Source of the DNA: Burkholderiales bacterium | Lineage (GTDB): Bacteria; Pseudomonadota; Gammaproteobacteria; Burkholderiales; Burkholderiaceae_D | Reading direction: 5' to 3' | NCBI GenBank assembly: GCA_028868455.1 | Contig: JAGWUK010000279.1 | Location: forward strand, 1-5,120 | Length of the DNA: 5,120 nucleotides | Notes under the pieces: generated by a model | Database searches by the model: none | What the model was told of the DNA's origin: nothing | The model's input: only the letters and a program-made list of their open reading frames with translations | Program-made: the position numbers and the translations under genes | In this document: positions 1 to 5,120 of the stretch, one piece after another | How positions within the stretch are numbered: the stretch's first letter is position 1 | Layout of the letters: every line of letters starts with the position of its first letter

Positions 1-572
1 GTTTCTCTCACAGAATTCCTTATTGGCCGCTGCTGTTCCAATAAAGCGGCGAGCAATGCCAGCAAACCCATCCCTAACAATAAATGCGTTGTCACAATGA
101 TCGGCTGCAACTTTAAGGTCACGGTCCACGCACCAAATGCCCCTTGTAAGCAAACAAAGAAAAGCAAGAAAATCGACAGTTTTGGCGATACTGAGCTGTC
201 CTTTCGGTTCCTCCAGGCAAGCACTAGCTGGACAATAATCAAAATACCGACACTCATTGCCAGATAACGGTGAATCATTTCTACCCATGCTTTTTGTACG
301 GTTACCGGTCCGTATGGCATTGCAATTTCCGCAGCCTTAATTTCCGCATGGGATTGCAAGGGGTTTGCCTGTCCATAACAGCCCGGCCAATCAGGACATC
401 CGAGGCCGGAATCCGTCAATCGGGTAAACGCACCAAACATAATCAATTCAAACGTTAATGCCAACGTCACTGCGATCAGCTTGCGATGCTTGTTTTGCTC
501 AGAAGAAATTATTACGATGGCCAGTGGAACCATCGCCACCAACAGCCCAGTAATTGCCAGTTGAATAAACAC
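1..572 (-). CDS. ctaA: Heme A synthase CtaA/COX15, N-terminal 190 residues (3' end outside the window)
   Basis: This membrane enzyme oxidises the C8 methyl group of heme O to give heme A for the aa3 oxidase. The visible part has the family's hallmarks. A first hydrophobic helix lies at about 2-22 and a second at about 32-51. An outer loop carries FTRLTDSGLGCPDWPGCYG (49-67), with Cys59 and Cys65 resembling the loop disulfide pair of Bacillus CtaA. WVEMIHRYLA follows, with Glu98 and heme-ligand His101, then QGAFGAWTVTLKLQP (143-157) and the second His163 in TTHLLLGM. The chosen start is GTG at 572-570, two bases after the stop of the upstream Sco-like gene, with AGG at 581-579 six bases before it; it gives a complete first helix. 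An ATG at codon 14 would cut that helix in half. Close packing implies cotranscription and probably translational coupling with the Sco-like gene and SURF1. The second half of the protein, with the other two heme histidines, lies beyond position 1. Identity is clear; only the start is slightly uncertain. Confidence 0.95.
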   Translation of the reverse strand, partial: MFIQLAITGLLVAMVPLAIVIISSEQNKHRKLIAVTLALTFELIMFGAFTRLTDSGLGCPDWPGCYGQANPLQSHAEIKAAEIAMPYGPVTVQKAWVEMIHRYLAMSVGILIIVQLVLAWRNRKDSSVSPKLSIFLLFFVCLQGAFGAWTVTLKLQPIIVTTHLLLGMGLLALLAALLEQQRPIRNSVRE

Positions 573-574
573 AG

Positions 575-1180
575 TTAGCCTATCGCTGATGCACGCAAAA
601 GTTTTGCGATATCTTTCTTAATCTTATTTGGATCCGCATTTTTTGGATAACGCATCATCAGATTACCCAATGGATCGATCATATAGATATGGTCACTGAT
701 CTGTGTCCCATCGTCGACAGGTAACCATTTCTTCAAAATCTCGGGATTGATTTTCAATATCCTGGTTCCGTCATATTCTCGCAGAAGTAGCGTATCTATC
801 GGCTGGTTGTCTGTCACAAACCAGACGCGCTCAATCCTGTCCATCTCCTTGCCTTGCGCCAAACGTAATTGACGTATGTCATATAGCTTGGTCTGACAAT
901 ATTGTCCACATGCGCCGCTATCAATCTGAAGCATTAGCCACTTGCCTTTGAGATCGCTTAGCTCAACATTTTTCGCATTTGCATCGTCACCCAAAAAGTG
1001 TGCTTGAAACACAGGCGCCGGATACTGTCGAGGATCGAGAATGGTGCCATAGTTGGTCCGGCCACTCGGTTTGATGACATAGTATGCCAGGTAAGAAAAA
1101 ATCATTGGTGCTGCACATACAGCCAAAATCAAAAATAATTTCCAGCGACCACCCGAAGTTTGCTTACTTGTTTTTTCCAC
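575..1180 (-). CDS. Sco-like membrane-anchored thioredoxin-fold protein between SURF1 and CtaA
   Basis: This is a 201-residue protein with one N-terminal membrane anchor (about 13-36) and a domain expected in the periplasm. The domain reads as a divergent Sco/thioredoxin fold: a strand-like segment LKGKWLMLQID, then a CxxxC motif (Cys91-GQY-Cys95), a segment RVWFVTD, and SDHIYMIDPLGNLMMRYP with His164. In Sco1/SenC proteins two cysteines in CxxxC and a distant histidine bind copper for the CuA site of subunit II, so all three candidate ligands are present. Unlike classical Sco, no proline follows the second cysteine, and the Cys95-His164 gap of 69 residues is shorter than in human SCO1. Homologues at this place in betaproteobacterial oxidase loci are usually annotated only vaguely. 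The start is GTG (1180-1178) with CAGGAT (1192-1187) at good spacing, inside the last codons of SURF1 (17-base overlap). Copper delivery or thiol reduction for the oxidase is inferred from motif and neighbours, not shown. Confidence 0.85.
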   Translation of the reverse strand: MEKTSKQTSGGRWKLFLILAVCAAPMIFSYLAYYVIKPSGRTNYGTILDPRQYPAPVFQAHFLGDDANAKNVELSDLKGKWLMLQIDSGACGQYCQTKLYDIRQLRLAQGKEMDRIERVWFVTDNQPIDTLLLREYDGTRILKINPEILKKWLPVDDGTQISDHIYMIDPLGNLMMRYPKNADPNKIKKDIAKLLRASAIG

Positions 1181-1880
1181 GACGAAATCCTGTTACGACA
1201 AAAAAAATAATCACCATGAGCGTCAGTGCATACCATTGAAATGCATATGCACGATGTTTTTCAGATCCACTTGAAGGTTGTGGCCAGTGCCTGTCCAATC
1301 CATCAGGTAATTCTGAAGTCTGTTCAATAATAAATGGATAGAATCGCATACCACTTCGTCTTGCGAGTGCGTCCAAATCCAGGTTCTGAATAATACTGCC
1401 GCCAACTAGCGGTTCATCTGCCCCCAATTGCATGACCCTGTCAAGGTGATCTCTGACAACACCTTCGATGCGGATATTGCCTTCTGGCGTCGCCAGTTTG
1501 GGGAGATGCTTCCTGTCCAAAGGGTCTCTGGCATGCCAACCACGCGCAACCAGAAGACGCCTGTCGTCGCCAACAATTCGTATTGGCATCAGTACATACA
1601 TACCCGCCTGACCATTCAATGGACGATTATCCAGATATAAAGTCCATTCCGGAACAAACTGTCCCTGAACAGCAATTTTACGAAATGTCAGCAAGTTTTC
1701 CTTGCTCTGAAAAGCACTTAGCAATACCGTCGGCATTTGAGTTCGCTCGGCCATTTGCGATGCAATTAACTCCTTTTCTCTTGCCCGGCGCGTTTGCCAT
1801 TGCGCCAGAGAGAGTCCAAGACAAACCAAAATGACTGTAACGATCAGCGGCCACAAACGGGAACGGAAAGAGTTTCGCAT
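1164..1880 (-). CDS. SURF1 family cytochrome oxidase biogenesis protein
   Basis: SURF1 (Shy1 in yeast) is an inner-membrane assembly factor that helps place heme A in oxidase subunit I. The 238-residue protein has the family's two-helix layout: one helix near the N-terminus (about 9-27) followed by the signature LAQWQTRRAREKE, a large periplasmic domain with FRKIAVQGQF, LDNRPLNGQAGMYVLMPI and LLVARGW, then a second helix near the C-terminus introduced by HRAYAFQWYALTLM. Length is normal for bacteria. The start is not settled. ATG at 1880-1878 gives MRNSFRSRLWP, which fits the usual start of the family, but I see no Shine-Dalgarno before it. An in-frame TTG at 1895-1893 would add five residues and has AGGG (1912-1909) about 13 bases upstream, a long gap. 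It is the first gene of a compact unit with the Sco-like gene and ctaA, and runs divergently from the DUF2909 gene. Confidence 0.94.
   Translation of the reverse strand: MRNSFRSRLWPLIVTVILVCLGLSLAQWQTRRAREKELIASQMAERTQMPTVLLSAFQSKENLLTFRKIAVQGQFVPEWTLYLDNRPLNGQAGMYVLMPIRIVGDDRRLLVARGWHARDPLDRKHLPKLATPEGNIRIEGVVRDHLDRVMQLGADEPLVGGSIIQNLDLDALARRSGMRFYPFIIEQTSELPDGLDRHWPQPSSGSEKHRAYAFQWYALTLMVIIFFVVTGFRRGKNK
1187..1192 (-). promoter_or_regulatory. Ribosome binding site supporting the GTG start of the Sco-like gene
   Basis: CAGGAT lies six bases before GTG 1180-1178, inside the end of SURF1. It supports the GTG start and the 17-base overlap of the two genes. Confidence 0.6.
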
Positions 1881-1931
1881 TACAATAGAGAACAATTCAA
1901 TTTACTTACCCTGACTTTGTAGAGATACCGA

Positions 1932-2132
1932 ATGAAGATTATCGTCGCCATCGCCTTTTTCTTAATCCTATTCAGTCTGGGTTCAGCACTTGTCTATCTC
2001 ATGAAAGATAAGGGGAAAAGCGATCGTACCGTCAAGGCATTGGCGTTCAGAGTCGGTTTTTCCATTACATTATTTTTGCTCATCCTGATTGCCAACCATT
2101 TTGGATTAATCCAGCCAACGGGCATCAGATAA
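1932..2132 (+). CDS. DUF2909 family small twin-transmembrane protein
   Basis: This 66-residue protein is almost entirely two hydrophobic helices (about 1-22 and 37-59) joined by a charged loop, MKDKGKSDRTVKALAFRVG. The pattern, and the position between ctaE and SURF1, match the DUF2909 family of proteobacterial twin-transmembrane proteins; that assignment rests on recall of the family, not a search. It is the only plus-strand gene here, divergent from SURF1 and convergent with ctaE, so it must have its own promoter. A weak purine-rich stretch AGAGA (1921-1925) precedes the ATG. The strong hairpin at 2164-2194 ends its transcript. The function is unknown; linkage to oxidase genes suggests a part in oxidase assembly or stability. 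A random ORF is unlikely given the clean two-helix hydropathy, the sensible start, and the terminator just after the stop. Confidence 0.85.
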   Translation: MKIIVAIAFFLILFSLGSALVYLMKDKGKSDRTVKALAFRVGFSITLFLLILIANHFGLIQPTGIR

Positions 2133-2163
2133 GCTGGCCAGTACAAACTCGTATCGGTAAGAG

Positions 2164-2194
2164 AAAAAGCCGCACAGTGTTTGTGCGGCTTTTT
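2164..2194. terminator. Bidirectional intrinsic terminator between the DUF2909 gene and ctaE
   Basis: A perfect 13-base inverted repeat, AAAAAGCCGCACA and TGTGCGGCTTTTT, surrounds a 5-base loop (2177-2181). The GC-rich core is flanked by A on one side and T on the other, so each strand produces a hairpin followed by a U run. It lies 32 bases after the DUF2909 stop and 24 bases after the ctaE stop (minus strand), and can end both convergent transcripts. It also separates the ctaD-ctaE unit from the SURF1-ctaA unit. Confidence 0.93.
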
Positions 2195-2217
2195 GCATTC
2201 ATTCGAGTGACAAGGTT

Positions 2218-3078
2218 TTACAGCCAATAAACGACAACATACAATCCCAGCCATACCACGTCGACAAAATGCCAGTACCAGGCAGCGCCTTCAAAAGCAA
2301 AATGGTGGTCAGGTGTAAAGTGACCTTTCAGCACACGAAACAGCACGACTGACAACATAATCGCCCCCATCGTCACGTGAAAACCGTGAAAGCCAGTGAG
2401 CATAAAAAATGTTGATCCGTAAATGCCGGAAGTCAATTTCAGATTCAACTCATGGTACGCATGAATGTATTCATACGCTTGAAAACCCATGAATGTTGCC
2501 CCCAACAAGATGGTCGCCAATAACCAGAAAGCTGTTTTCCCGCGATGACCAGCACGCAGCGCATGATGCGCGATGGTCAGTGTCACGCCAGAAGTCAGCA
2601 ACAACGCTGTATTAATTGTTGGAATCGGGAAAGGCCCCATGGTCTTGAATGCTTCAATCGTGCCGGCAGGTCCGATATTTCCCCACTGCGCTGTAAAATC
2701 TGGCCACAGAATTTTGTGATCAAGATCAGCCAACCATGGCATGGAGATACTTCTTGCATAAAACAAGGCGCCAAAGAATGCCGCAAAAAACATCACTTCA
2801 GAAAAAATAAACCAACTCATGCTCCAGCGATAAGATACATCAATACGTGCGCTATATTTGCCGGATTCCGATTCGGCAATCGCATCGCCAAACCAGTTGT
2901 ACAACACGACCAGCGTCAGAAAAATACCTGCGAAATTCAGATACTCGCCCCACACAACGCCGTTGACCCAGGCAGCAGCACCGAGCATCGTCATCAATAA
3001 GGTACTTCCTCCGAGCACCGGCCATTTCGATGGCCCTGGTACGAAATAATACGGCGCTTTAGCGTGTTGAGAACTCAT
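2218..3078 (-). CDS. ctaE: Cytochrome c oxidase subunit III
   Basis: Subunit III of the aa3 oxidase binds lipid and subunit I, and protects the enzyme from turnover inactivation by supporting proton uptake. The 286-residue protein fits the seven-helix bacterial form. It starts MSSQHAKAPYYFVPGPSKWP, a usual N-terminus for this family, followed by NWFGDAI (61-67), FIFSEVMFF with Glu94 (matching the conserved helix-3 glutamate, bovine Glu90), GFQAYEY (198-204), STFFMLTGFHGFHV (222-235) and the C-terminal FEGAAWYWHFVDVVWL. The start is ATG 3078-3076, because GGGGGA (3089-3084) sits at proper Shine-Dalgarno distance and the N-terminus agrees with the family; a TTG at 3096 and an ATG at 3084 in the same frame would lie upstream of or against that site. 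There are 39 bases between the DUF2970 gene and this start, with no terminator, so it is the last gene of the ctaD unit. Its transcript ends at the hairpin at 2164-2194. Confidence 0.97.
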   Translation of the reverse strand: MSSQHAKAPYYFVPGPSKWPVLGGSTLLMTMLGAAAWVNGVVWGEYLNFAGIFLTLVVLYNWFGDAIAESESGKYSARIDVSYRWSMSWFIFSEVMFFAAFFGALFYARSISMPWLADLDHKILWPDFTAQWGNIGPAGTIEAFKTMGPFPIPTINTALLLTSGVTLTIAHHALRAGHRGKTAFWLLATILLGATFMGFQAYEYIHAYHELNLKLTSGIYGSTFFMLTGFHGFHVTMGAIMLSVVLFRVLKGHFTPDHHFAFEGAAWYWHFVDVVWLGLYVVVYWL

Positions 3079-3083
3079 TTCCA

Positions 3084-3089
3084 TCCCCC
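3084..3089 (-). promoter_or_regulatory. Ribosome binding site that sets the ctaE start
   Basis: GGGGGA lies five bases before ATG 3078 on the minus strand. It favours this start over the in-frame TTG at 3096 and the ATG at 3084, which directly abuts the G run. Confidence 0.7.
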
Positions 3090-3117
3090 GATGCAATTTA
3101 ATTTATTACTCGAAATG

Positions 3118-3333
3118 TTATTTTGCGACAACGTGCTTCACTATCGTCACCAGTGTTGCAATGAAGAGCAACGCGCCGATGATGCCAGCAATAATCACAT
3201 GAACAGGATTAAGCTGAGCCGCGTCCTTTTCGTAATCGTTTCTTTTACGGATACCCAGAAACGACCAGAATACCGCCTTGAGCGTCGCAAAAAATGAAGC
3301 TTTTCGCTTCGTTGCTTCTTTCAGATCGCTCAT
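3118..3333 (-). CDS. DUF2970 family small membrane protein
   Basis: This 71-residue protein has an amphipathic, basic N-terminal part, the motif ATLKAVFWSFLGIRKRNDYEKD (16-37, split here as ATLKAVFWSF and LGIRKRNDYEKD), then LNPVHVIIAG leading into one clear membrane helix (about 44-66). That pattern fits the DUF2970 family, commonly found between cox11 and subunit III in betaproteobacteria; the assignment is from recall. Its ATG (3333-3331) overlaps the ctaG stop TGA in an ATGA junction, and AAGGGAAG (3343-3336) inside ctaG serves as its Shine-Dalgarno, so translation is likely coupled to ctaG. No enzymatic motif, metal-binding cysteine or histidine cluster is present. The fixed place among oxidase genes points to an assembly or accessory role, but no function is known to me. 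Confidence 0.9.
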   Translation of the reverse strand: MSDLKEATKRKASFFATLKAVFWSFLGIRKRNDYEKDAAQLNPVHVIIAGIIGALLFIATLVTIVKHVVAK

Positions 3334-3917
3334 GACTTCCCTTGCTCATTTTTTACTGCTGCTTGTTGCTTTCCACCCACCTCGAAGAATGTATACGACA
3401 AGGTAATGGTCTTCACATCTTTTGGCAATGCCGGGTCAATAAAGAACACTACTGGCATTTGCCGCGCTTCGTTCGGCCCCAAGGTTTGTTGCTTAAAGCA
3501 AAAACATTCCACTTTTTTGAAAAACCTCGCTGCCTGTTGCGGTGCGTAGCTTGGAATGGCCTGTGCATCCATTTTGTAAGCCTGTTTATTAACAACTTCA
3601 TACATGATCTGAGTCATTTCACCAGGATGCACTTGCATACTTGCAACCGTAGGCCTGAAACGCCAAGGACCTTGGGTATTGGCATCAAATTCCACGGTAA
3701 CTACGCGACTCTTATCGATCTGCGAATTGGCGATTTCTTTTTCCGAAACATCTTTTGACGTCAGAATATTCACACCTGTCAATTCACAAATCTGCCGATA
3801 CACAGGAACCAAACCATAACCGAATCCAAACATCAGAACAGCAATAATCAGTAATTTTCCCAACATCGTTTTGTTGAGCTTTTTACTGCCGTTCACTGCG
3901 TGAGCTTCTTCGGTCAT
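3330..3917 (-). CDS. ctaG: Cytochrome c oxidase assembly protein CtaG/Cox11 (CuB chaperone)
   Basis: Cox11 delivers copper to the CuB centre of subunit I from the periplasmic side. The 195-residue protein has one N-terminal membrane helix (about 19-38), then VPVYRQICELTG with the conserved Cys44, and an immunoglobulin-like periplasmic domain. The domain includes PWRFRPTVASMQVHPGE (84-100), IPSYAPQQAARFFKKVECFCF (121-141) and MPVVFFIDPALP (154-165). Cys138 and Cys140 form the CFCF copper site. The length is normal for the family. The start is ATG 3917-3915, with GGAAGAG (3926-3920) in the 12-base gap after the stop of the 35-residue gene. It is translated between that gene and the DUF2970 gene, whose ATG overlaps its stop. 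All copper ligands are present, so the protein should be functional. This is the Cox11 type, not the unrelated Bacillus CtaG. Confidence 0.97.
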   Translation of the reverse strand: MTEEAHAVNGSKKLNKTMLGKLLIIAVLMFGFGYGLVPVYRQICELTGVNILTSKDVSEKEIANSQIDKSRVVTVEFDANTQGPWRFRPTVASMQVHPGEMTQIMYEVVNKQAYKMDAQAIPSYAPQQAARFFKKVECFCFKQQTLGPNEARQMPVVFFIDPALPKDVKTITLSYTFFEVGGKQQAAVKNEQGKS

Positions 3918-3929
3918 TACTCTTCCATC

Positions 3930-4037
3930 TCAACGAAACCAGATTTGCTTTACAAATACGCCGACAAAAAATACCAGCGCGACAGAAAACAAGATCAAGG
4001 CAGTTTTAGCGTTAGCAGACTTTTTGTCGTTTTTCAT
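3930..4037 (-). CDS. 35-residue single-helix membrane protein, probable cytochrome oxidase small assembly protein
   Basis: Reading the minus strand from ATG 4037-4035 to TGA 3932-3930 gives a 35-residue peptide. It has a hydrophilic lysine-rich start (MKNDKKSANAKT), one hydrophobic helix (about 13-29, ALILFSVALVFFVGVFV) and a short tail, KQIWFR. Tiny proteins of just this kind sit between subunit I and cox11 in Burkholderiales and are annotated as cytochrome oxidase small assembly protein; I recognise it from that pattern and place. The stop is 12 bases before the ctaG start. The start lacks a clear free Shine-Dalgarno: the nearest G-rich stretch, GGGTGG, lies inside the hairpin at 4047-4069. 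It is small enough to be missed by gene finders with a length cutoff. Positive charges at the N-terminus predict an N-in orientation. A role in assembly is inferred from location. Confidence 0.85.
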   Translation of the reverse strand: MKNDKKSANAKTALILFSVALVFFVGVFVKQIWFR

Positions 4038-4046
4038 ATATACGAT

Positions 4047-4069
4047 GCCACCCGTTTGAGTCGGGTGGC
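4047..4069 (-). promoter_or_regulatory. GC-rich hairpin in the ctaD-small gene gap
   Basis: A perfect 8-base inverted repeat, GCCACCCG and CGGGTGGC, encloses a 7-base loop. On the transcript strand it begins 13 bases after the ctaD stop and ends 9 bases before the ATG of the small gene. No U run follows on either strand, so it is not a standard intrinsic terminator. It could protect the 3' end of ctaD mRNA after processing, or hide the GGGTGG that might act as the small gene's ribosome binding site. Both roles are inferred. Confidence 0.6.
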
Positions 4070-4082
4070 TATCCAATTCCGA

Positions 4083-5120
4083 TTATTTAACGACAGGTGG
4101 CTCTTCAAAAGTATGGAAAGGAGCCGGACTTGGCACAGTCCATTCCAGACCTTCTGCGCCATCCCATGGTTTTGCCGACGCAGGTTGACCGCCCTTGATG
4201 GCTGGAATTACGACAGCCAAAATAAAGTAAACCTGCATCAAACCAAACCAGAATGCGCCGATTGTCGCAATTTGATTAAAGTCAGTGAATTGCGCTGGGT
4301 AGTCGGCATAGCGACGTGGCATACCTGCCAATCCCAGGAAGTGCATAGGGAAGAAAGTCACGTTGAATGCAATCAGTGAGCCCCAGAAGTGAATTTTTCC
4401 GCGTGTTTCGTTATACATGAAGCCTGTCCACTTCGGACTCCAGTAATAGAAACCGGCAAACAGCGCGAACAACGATCCAGCAACCAGTACGTAATGGAAG
4501 TGCGCTACGACGTAGTAAGTATCTTGCAGCTGAATATCAATTGGTGTTACGGCCAGAATCAGACCAGTAAAGCCACCCATCGTGAACACGAAAATGAAAC
4601 CAACTGCGAACAACATTGGCGTTTCAAAGGTCATCGAACCTTTCCACATTGTCGCTACCCAGTTAAACACTTTTACACCGGTCGGTACGGAAATCAGCAT
4701 CGTGGCGTACATGAAGAACAACTGTGCCGTAACAGGCATACCGGTTGTAAACATATGATGCGCCCAAACAATGAACGACAGAATAGCGATAGATGCAGTC
4801 GCATATACCATCGATGCGTAACCGAATAAAGGTTTGCGAGCAAATGCAGGAACAATCTGAGAAACGATACCAAACGCAGGCAAAATCATGATGTACACCT
4901 CTGGATGTCCAAAGAACCAGAAGATATGCTGGTACATCACAGGATCACCACCGCCTGCTGCATTAAAGAATGACGTACCGAAATGACGATCAGTCAGTGT
5001 CATCGTAATTGCCCCAGCCAGAACTGGCATCACAGCAATCAGCAAGTAAGCAGTAATCAGCCAGGTCCAGCAAAACATCGGCATTTTCATCAATGTCATG
5101 CCAGGTGCGCGCATGTTCAA
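4083..5120 (-). CDS. ctaD: Cytochrome c oxidase subunit I, C-terminal 345 residues or so (5' end outside the window)
   Basis: This is the catalytic heme-copper subunit, which reduces oxygen at the heme a3-CuB centre and pumps protons. The reading frame is open to the right edge, so the first codon seen is internal; roughly 190 N-terminal residues of a normal protein of about 530 are missing, including the first heme a histidine and the D-channel entrance. Visible sites, numbered from the edge, are HPEVY (His72 as a CuB ligand, Tyr76 as the cross-linked tyrosine), His121-His122 (CuB ligands), Thr147 and Lys150 in [11 protein letters not shown] (K channel), HFHY with His207 (heme a3) and His209 (heme a), and Arg269-Arg270 in [10 protein letters not shown] near the heme propionates. 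This combination is the A-type aa3 form and not a cbb3 or bo3 enzyme; the glutamate of the D channel is outside the window. The stop TAA is at 4085-4083. The upstream neighbour is probably subunit II (ctaC), as is usual, but it is not seen. Confidence 0.98.
   Translation of the reverse strand: MNMRAPGMTLMKMPMFCWTWLITAYLLIAVMPVLAGAITMTLTDRHFGTSFFNAAGGGDPVMYQHIFWFFGHPEVYIMILPAFGIVSQIVPAFARKPLFGYASMVYATASIAILSFIVWAHHMFTTGMPVTAQLFFMYATMLISVPTGVKVFNWVATMWKGSMTFETPMLFAVGFIFVFTMGGFTGLILAVTPIDIQLQDTYYVVAHFHYVLVAGSLFALFAGFYYWSPKWTGFMYNETRGKIHFWGSLIAFNVTFFPMHFLGLAGMPRRYADYPAQFTDFNQIATIGAFWFGLMQVYFILAVVIPAIKGGQPASAKPWDGAEGLEWTVPSPAPFHTFEEPPVVK

Noticed and set aside
1881..1886. TACAAT as the -10 box of a DUF2909 promoter
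   Set aside because: The hexamer is close to consensus, but no -35-like sequence occurs 16-18 bases upstream, so it is not reported as a feature.
2545..3000. A 151-residue plus-strand open frame opposite ctaE
   Set aside because: It is antisense to well-conserved subunit III helices and its composition is that of a shadow frame.
3079..3096. Longer ctaE start at TTG 3096
   Set aside because: It would place the best Shine-Dalgarno (GGGGGA) inside the gene and add residues not usual at the subunit III N-terminus.
3342..3758. A 138-residue plus-strand open frame opposite ctaG
   Set aside because: It is fully covered by the clear Cox11 gene on the other strand and shows no family features.
4047..4069. 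Intrinsic terminator after ctaD
   Set aside because: The stem is good but neither strand has a T run after it, and ctaG and ctaE follow with no other obvious promoter, so a processing or translation role is preferred.
3900..4379. A 159-residue plus-strand open frame across the ctaG-ctaD gap
   Set aside because: It runs opposite ctaD, the hairpin and the 35-residue gene; no domain is recognisable and no Shine-Dalgarno supports it.
4389..4829. A 146-residue plus-strand open frame opposite ctaD
   Set aside because: It lies wholly opposite the catalytic core of subunit I, is rich in Cys, His, Arg and Asn without any recognisable motif, and looks like an antisense shadow of a strongly constrained gene.
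1..5120. A wholly new or mobile system in the window
   Set aside because: Every gene fits a known oxidase locus of Burkholderiales; I found no transposase, integrase, direct repeats, CRISPR-like repeats, tRNA or sharp change in composition.

Overview
This window is a stretch of an aa3-type cytochrome c oxidase locus: two structural subunits and the factors that insert copper and heme A. The gene content and order (ctaD, tiny membrane protein, ctaG/cox11, DUF2970, ctaE, then a DUF2909 gene, SURF1, Sco-like, ctaA) match what I know of Burkholderiales (Betaproteobacteria). The base composition looks to be around 45-50% G+C by eye, which is low for that order, so a lower-GC member is likely; I cannot name a genus from the sequence alone.

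Layout, read along the minus strand from the right edge. (1) 5120-4083: ctaD, oxidase subunit I, with its first part outside the window. (2) 4069-4047: a perfect GC-rich hairpin in the gap behind ctaD. (3) 4037-3930: a 35-residue single-helix membrane protein. (4) 3917-3330: ctaG (Cox11), the CuB chaperone. (5) 3333-3118: a DUF2970 membrane protein whose start codon overlaps the ctaG stop (ATGA). (6) 3078-2218: ctaE, subunit III. A strong hairpin with A and T flanks (2164-2194) ends this unit. (7) 1932-2132, the only plus-strand gene: a DUF2909 two-helix membrane protein, convergent with ctaE and divergent from SURF1. (8) 1880-1164, 1180-575 and 572-1, minus strand: SURF1, a Sco-like thioredoxin-fold protein and ctaA (heme A synthase, C-terminal half outside the window). 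These three overlap or nearly touch.

The genes act together. CtaA makes heme A, SURF1 helps place it in subunit I, Cox11 supplies CuB of subunit I, and the Sco-like protein is a candidate for copper or thiol handling, most plausibly at CuA of subunit II. Subunits I and III are part of the finished enzyme. The DUF2970, DUF2909 and 35-residue proteins have no experimentally settled role that I know of, but their position suggests assembly or stability functions.

I found no RNA genes, mobile elements, CRISPR arrays or signs of recent transfer. There is no gene-free stretch over 300 bases. I see no wholly new system; the points of interest are the small uncharacterised membrane proteins, the divergent Sco-like protein, and the hairpin between ctaD and the small gene.
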